Source: CAZAMB01 sp964501365
GTDB taxonomy: Bacteria; Planctomycetota; Phycisphaerae; UBA1845
Assembly: GCA_964501365.1 (NCBI GenBank)
Contig: CAZCST010000008.1
Span: 62,001 to 126,000, forward strand
Length of the DNA stretch: 64,000 nucleotides
Direction: 5' to 3'
The notes below the pieces were generated by a model. The model saw only the letters and a program-made list of their open reading frames with translations, did not search any database and was not told the origin of the DNA. Both the position numbers and the translations under genes were made by a program. This document shows positions 60,719 to 64,000 of the stretch, one piece after another (position 1 is the stretch's first letter; every line of letters starts with the position of its first letter).

Positions 60719-63700
60719 ATGATTCGCAAGTCAGAAAATACCATGACCCAAAACATCGCCCTTGTTGGTGTTTGCGTTGCGCTAATGGCCTTGACTCATC
60801 GCGACCTACCGTCAGTCGACGCCGCCCGCCCGCAACAACCGAACAAGGCAGATGCATCCATTTCTCATGATCGCCTCCCCGAGCAACTCGACATGCCTCC
60901 GGCGTCAGTGAATGAACTTTTGCGTCAGGCGGAATCGCCGCGCATGATTGCGCGTCAGGGACTCTTCACCAGCATTCAGGTGAATGTGAATGCTTCACAA
61001 AACAACATTGTGGGTGATGCGGCCAATGAGTCCAGCATTGCAATCAGTCCAGCTGATCCGAACCAGATCGTGATTGGCTGGCGCCAGTTTGATTCCGTAA
61101 GCAGCAACTTCCGACAGGCGGGTGTCGCCTATAGTCACGACCGGGGACAAACCTGGACCAAATTCACCCTGGATCCCGGACACTTCCGCAGCGACCCGGT
61201 GCTGGGGGCGGACGCTGCCGGGCGATTCTTCATCGTTCACTACGATGGTTCGGTGGACGATGTATGGCGGTCGCTGGACGGCGGGGTGAACTGGGCGATT
61301 GCATCGGCCTCCGGAGGCGACAAGGAGTGGCTCAAAGTTGACAGCCGGCCAGCCGGGATGGGCTCCGGACATATCTACCAGACTTGGAACGTGCAATTCA
61401 GTTGTTGCGGGACGACCGACTTCAATCGCTCTATCAACAACGGCGTTTCCTTCCAGCCGCCGGTTTCCATGGGTGCGCCAAGCCTGAAATGGGGGACGAT
61501 GGACATCGGAGCAGATGGGACGCTTTACATTGCAGGTTCCAATCTGAATCAAACGGGCCACCTGTTCATCAAGTCTACTAACGCAAAAGACCCTTCCGTC
61601 ACCCCCACCTTCAGCGCCCCTCTCGCCATCGACCTTGGGGGCAACACCATGATCGGCGCCAGCGTCAATCCGCAGGGGATGCTGGGGCAAGTGTGGATCG
61701 CGGTGGACCAATCCACCGGTCCGACGGCAGGAAACATTTATGTACTGGGGTCAGTAGCCGAAACCGGCGAAGCCAACCCCCTCAATGTGAAATTCATTCG
61801 CAGCACGGACGGCGGGCAGACCTGGAGCACTCCCCGCATGATCAACGACGATCCCGTTAGCGGCGCCTGGCACTGGTTCGGAACGATGTCCGTGGCCCCC
61901 AATGGTCGAATCGACGTGATCTGGAACGACACGCGCCACGATCCGGGCAACTTCCTGACCGAGGTGTTTTACAGCTACTCCGTAGATGGCGGCCTCACCT
62001 GGTCGCCCAATACGCAGCTCACCCCTGCATGGAACCCGGGCTTGGGCTATCCACAGCAAAACAAGATCGGCGACTACTATCACATGGTTTCGGACAACGC
62101 CGGCGCAAATCTCGCATATGCCGCCACGTTTAATGGTGAGGAAGACGTGTATTTCCTGCGCATCTCCCGGGACTGCAACGGTAATGGCATTGACGACGAC
62201 TGCGATGTCACCTGCGGTGCGCCGGGTACGCGCTGTGACGTGCCAGGCTGCGGACTGCAATCCGACTGCAATGGAAACGCAGTTCCCGACGACTGTGAAC
62301 CAAGTGCAGACTGTAACAACAATACCATTCAGGACATCTGCGACATTGCCAGCCACACCAGTCAGGACTGCGACTCCAACCAGGTGCCCGACGAATGCCA
62401 GACCTTTCTAGATTGCAATCAAAATACCGTTGCCGACTATTGCGACATTGGTACAGGGAACAGCCTGGACTGCAACGCGAATGGCGTTCCGGATGAATGC
62501 GATATCGGCACCACCTCCACGGACGCCAATGGAAACGAGATTCCCGACGATTGCGAAGGAGCCTGCTGCAGCTGCGTCAGTTGCTCCGATCGTTCTGAGT
62601 CGGCATGCGAGATTTCAGGCGGCACGTTCAGCGGTCTGGGTATCCTGTGTGGCGCGGCCAATTCCTGCACTCCCGGCGGACCCGCCAACGATGCCTGCGC
62701 GCAGGCGATCATGCTGCCCAGTGACCCGATTGTATCGATGGCGTTCAATAATTCGTGCGCGACCACCGACGGTCCGGCCAATGTCAACTGCCCTGCGTCT
62801 CAGCCCGTTGGAAAGGATTTGTGGTACGATTATCGGGCTCCCTGCACGGGTACGGTGACAGCCAGCCTGTGTGACAAGACCACCTTCGACACCGTAATCG
62901 ACATCTACAGCAACAACAATCCGACTTGTCTTTGCCCAGCGTCGAGCGCCGGTTTGATTTCCTGCGATGATGATTCCTGTGGAACCGGTGGCGGCCCCTC
63001 TCGGGTGACATTCAATGTCACTGCCGGCAATTGCTACACGATCCGCGTGGCGGGATGGAACAGCAGCGCGGGCAGCGGCGTCATGGACCTGACCTACAAC
63101 ACGACATGCGACCCGACCCCGGCAACTCCACAAGCGGATTCTTTGAGTCGATGTCGATTCATCTCCATGACGATTCCGGGGGCAGCGAACAACAATGTGG
63201 CCATTCGAGTTTTACTCACTTCGCTGCATCATGTACTTCCGCCGTACCTGGGCGGACCGTCGATTCCGTTTACAGCATTCGAGGGGCAGGTCCGCTGGGT
63301 TGGCCCGCCTCAACAGTTTGTAGAGAGCACTTCAAACCCCACGACTTTCTACGCATCACAGCTTCAGTGTACGCCTCATTACCGGGCGTGGAACACCATC
63401 GGACTGCTGCACGTGACCGGCTCGGCAATCGTCCCCAGTTCGGTTTACAATGTACAAACCGTCGCGGCCAGTTGCCTGGGCAACGAGGCTGCCTGTACAA
63501 GCGTGTCGCCAACCGTGCCAATGCAAACCACGCGATGGGGCGACGTGCAGGCTCCATTCAACCCGCCTGCTCTGACCGTACAACCAAACTTCACTGACGT
63601 GTCCGCACTGGTGGACAAGTTCAAGAATGCACCGGCTGCTCTCACTAAATCGGAGACTTTGCTTTCCGGCGGCGATCAATTCGGAGTGATCAACATCGCG

Positions 63701-63787
63701 GCCAATATGGACTTTTCACACATTTCACAAGTCGTGGATGCGTTTCATGGATCGCCGTACCCGTTCACCATCGCATCGTGCCCGTGA
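60719..63787 (+). CDS. Large exported protein: Asp-box propeller, Ca-binding DCNxNGxPDEC repeats and a GACC Cys module
   Basis: The signal segment lies near residues 12-25 (IALVGVCVALMALT). The N-terminal half (about 65-490) has BNR/Asp-box repeats (DRGQTWTKF, DGGVNWAIA, DGGQTWSTP, DGGLTWSPN) as in sialidase-like and other propellers. About seven Ca-binding thrombospondin-3-like repeats follow (DCNGNGIDDDC, DCNGNAVPDDC, DCNANGVPDECD and others), then one Cys-rich module starting GACCSCVSCSDR that matches those at 33445-36510. Two further beta-rich domains end the protein (about 680-1022). The sialidase catalytic residues were not identified, so only a propeller fold is claimed. The ATG at 60719 has AGGGG 8 nt upstream. 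Confidence 0.8.
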   Translation: MIRKSENTMTQNIALVGVCVALMALTHRDLPSVDAARPQQPNKADASISHDRLPEQLDMPPASVNELLRQAESPRMIARQGLFTSIQVNVNASQNNIVGDAANESSIAISPADPNQIVIGWRQFDSVSSNFRQAGVAYSHDRGQTWTKFTLDPGHFRSDPVLGADAAGRFFIVHYDGSVDDVWRSLDGGVNWAIASASGGDKEWLKVDSRPAGMGSGHIYQTWNVQFSCCGTTDFNRSINNGVSFQPPVSMGAPSLKWGTMDIGADGTLYIAGSNLNQTGHLFIKSTNAKDPSVTPTFSAPLAIDLGGNTMIGASVNPQGMLGQVWIAVDQSTGPTAGNIYVLGSVAETGEANPLNVKFIRSTDGGQTWSTPRMINDDPVSGAWHWFGTMSVAPNGRIDVIWNDTRHDPGNFLTEVFYSYSVDGGLTWSPNTQLTPAWNPGLGYPQQNKIGDYYHMVSDNAGANLAYAATFNGEEDVYFLRISRDCNGNGIDDDCDVTCGAPGTRCDVPGCGLQSDCNGNAVPDDCEPSADCNNNTIQDICDIASHTSQDCDSNQVPDECQTFLDCNQNTVADYCDIGTGNSLDCNANGVPDECDIGTTSTDANGNEIPDDCEGACCSCVSCSDRSESACEISGGTFSGLGILCGAANSCTPGGPANDACAQAIMLPSDPIVSMAFNNSCATTDGPANVNCPASQPVGKDLWYDYRAPCTGTVTASLCDKTTFDTVIDIYSNNNPTCLCPASSAGLISCDDDSCGTGGGPSRVTFNVTAGNCYTIRVAGWNSSAGSGVMDLTYNTTCDPTPATPQADSLSRCRFISMTIPGAANNNVAIRVLLTSLHHVLPPYLGGPSIPFTAFEGQVRWVGPPQQFVESTSNPTTFYASQLQCTPHYRAWNTIGLLHVTGSAIVPSSVYNVQTVAASCLGNEAACTSVSPTVPMQTTRWGDVQAPFNPPALTVQPNFTDVSALVDKFKNAPAALTKSETLLSGGDQFGVINIAANMDFSHISQVVDAFHGSPYPFTIASCP

Positions 63788-63797
63788 TCGGATTGTC

Positions 63798-63897
63798 AAT
63801 TTGCGATTTTCGATTGCTTGAACTTCGATGGCTTTGGAGTTGCCAATGGCGATGACAGGCGGTATCTAACTCAATCGATAATCGACAATCGCAAATT
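63798..63897 (+). repeat. Inverted repeat upstream of dnaE
   Basis: Arms of 18 nt (63798-63815 and 63880-63897; 17 of 18 positions pair) around a 64-nt loop, built of CGATT-like units. It lies in the non-coding gap before dnaE. Confidence 0.65.
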
Positions 63898-63917
63898 CGT
63901 AGGAACGGAGTCCGCTC

Positions 63918-64000
63918 GTGCCCAGCTCGTTTGTTCACCTCCATGTTCACAGCCATTACAGCCTGCTCGACGGCGCGACGCGCATCGAGGGGATGATCGC
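63918..64000 (+). CDS. dnaE: DNA polymerase III alpha subunit, N-terminal start only
   Basis: From GTG 63918 the frame reads the PHP-domain opening FVHLHVHSHYSLLDGATRIEG, the hallmark of DnaE (His residues of the PHP metal site). GGAG at 63907-63910 gives a good RBS, 7 nt from the start. Cut by the window end after about 28 codons. Confidence 0.9.
   Translation, partial: MPSSFVHLHVHSHYSLLDGATRIEGMI

Overview
The window is a gene-dense, fairly GC-rich stretch of a bacterial chromosome, most likely from the Planctomycetota (a Phycisphaerae-like lineage). That placement is an inference from protein style. There are two surface proteins with IPTL-CTERM-type sorting tails, an ECF sigma factor next to a TPR-bearing Ser/Thr kinase, Ca-binding repeats of the DCNxNGVPDECD kind, a dockerin-tailed Cys-rich protein, oversized pseudopilins, and a KAS/ACP/FabZ cluster of the sort seen in planctomycetes. 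I found no rRNA, tRNA, CRISPR array, insertion sequence or prophage.

Layout. 1-3.2 kb: an FHA-GAF-SpoIIE phosphatase (cut by the window edge) and a GspE/PilB ATPase. 3.4-9.7 kb: an APC amino-acid permease, then a type II fatty-acid/polyketide-like cluster of two FabZ-like dehydratases, an enlarged ACP, a KAS that has lost its catalytic residues and an intact KAS; a small nucleotidyltransferase gene interrupts it. 9.8-14.7 kb: a truncated MscS channel, a polyferredoxin-TPR fusion, a pseudopilin and a charged exported protein. 14.7-22.8 kb: hisS, a TlpA-type thioredoxin protein with an associated helical-repeat protein, a cobalamin-domain protein lacking the usual His ligand, an M16 peptidase, a membrane protein and an orphan PaaB-like protein. 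22.9-29.1 kb: two IPTL-CTERM surface proteins flanking an ECF sigma/kinase pair. 29.3-33.4 kb: a NeuA-NeuB fusion, NeuC (nonulosonic acid synthesis) and an HDOD regulator. 33.4-42.5 kb: a 14-repeat Cys-rich dockerin protein and a giant GspK-like/GspJ-like pseudopilin pair. 42.6-53.2 kb: rsgA, a ferritin-like protein and a partial complex I operon nuoHJK-(DUF2321-like)-LMN without nuoI. 53.3-64 kb: a GNAT, a GT39-like membrane protein, a CgeB-like glycosyltransferase, a lipoprotein, TerC, MoaB, a large Asp-box/Ca-repeat exported protein and the first codons of dnaE.

How the parts relate. Surface biology dominates: secretion ATPase and pseudopilins (export), nonulosonate synthesis and glycosyltransferases (envelope glycans), and sorted or dockerin-tailed proteins (surface display). 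The acyl cluster pairs an intact and a catalytically altered copy at both the condensation and the dehydration step, which suggests heterodimeric enzymes making a specialised acyl product. The nuo operon carries short tandem or inverted repeats at several gene junctions, and one heptamer repeat lies in frame inside nuoL. Related repeats occur before neuC, the GspK-like gene and dnaE. The two most interesting items are therefore the paired KAS/FabZ cluster and the repeat-colonised nuo operon.
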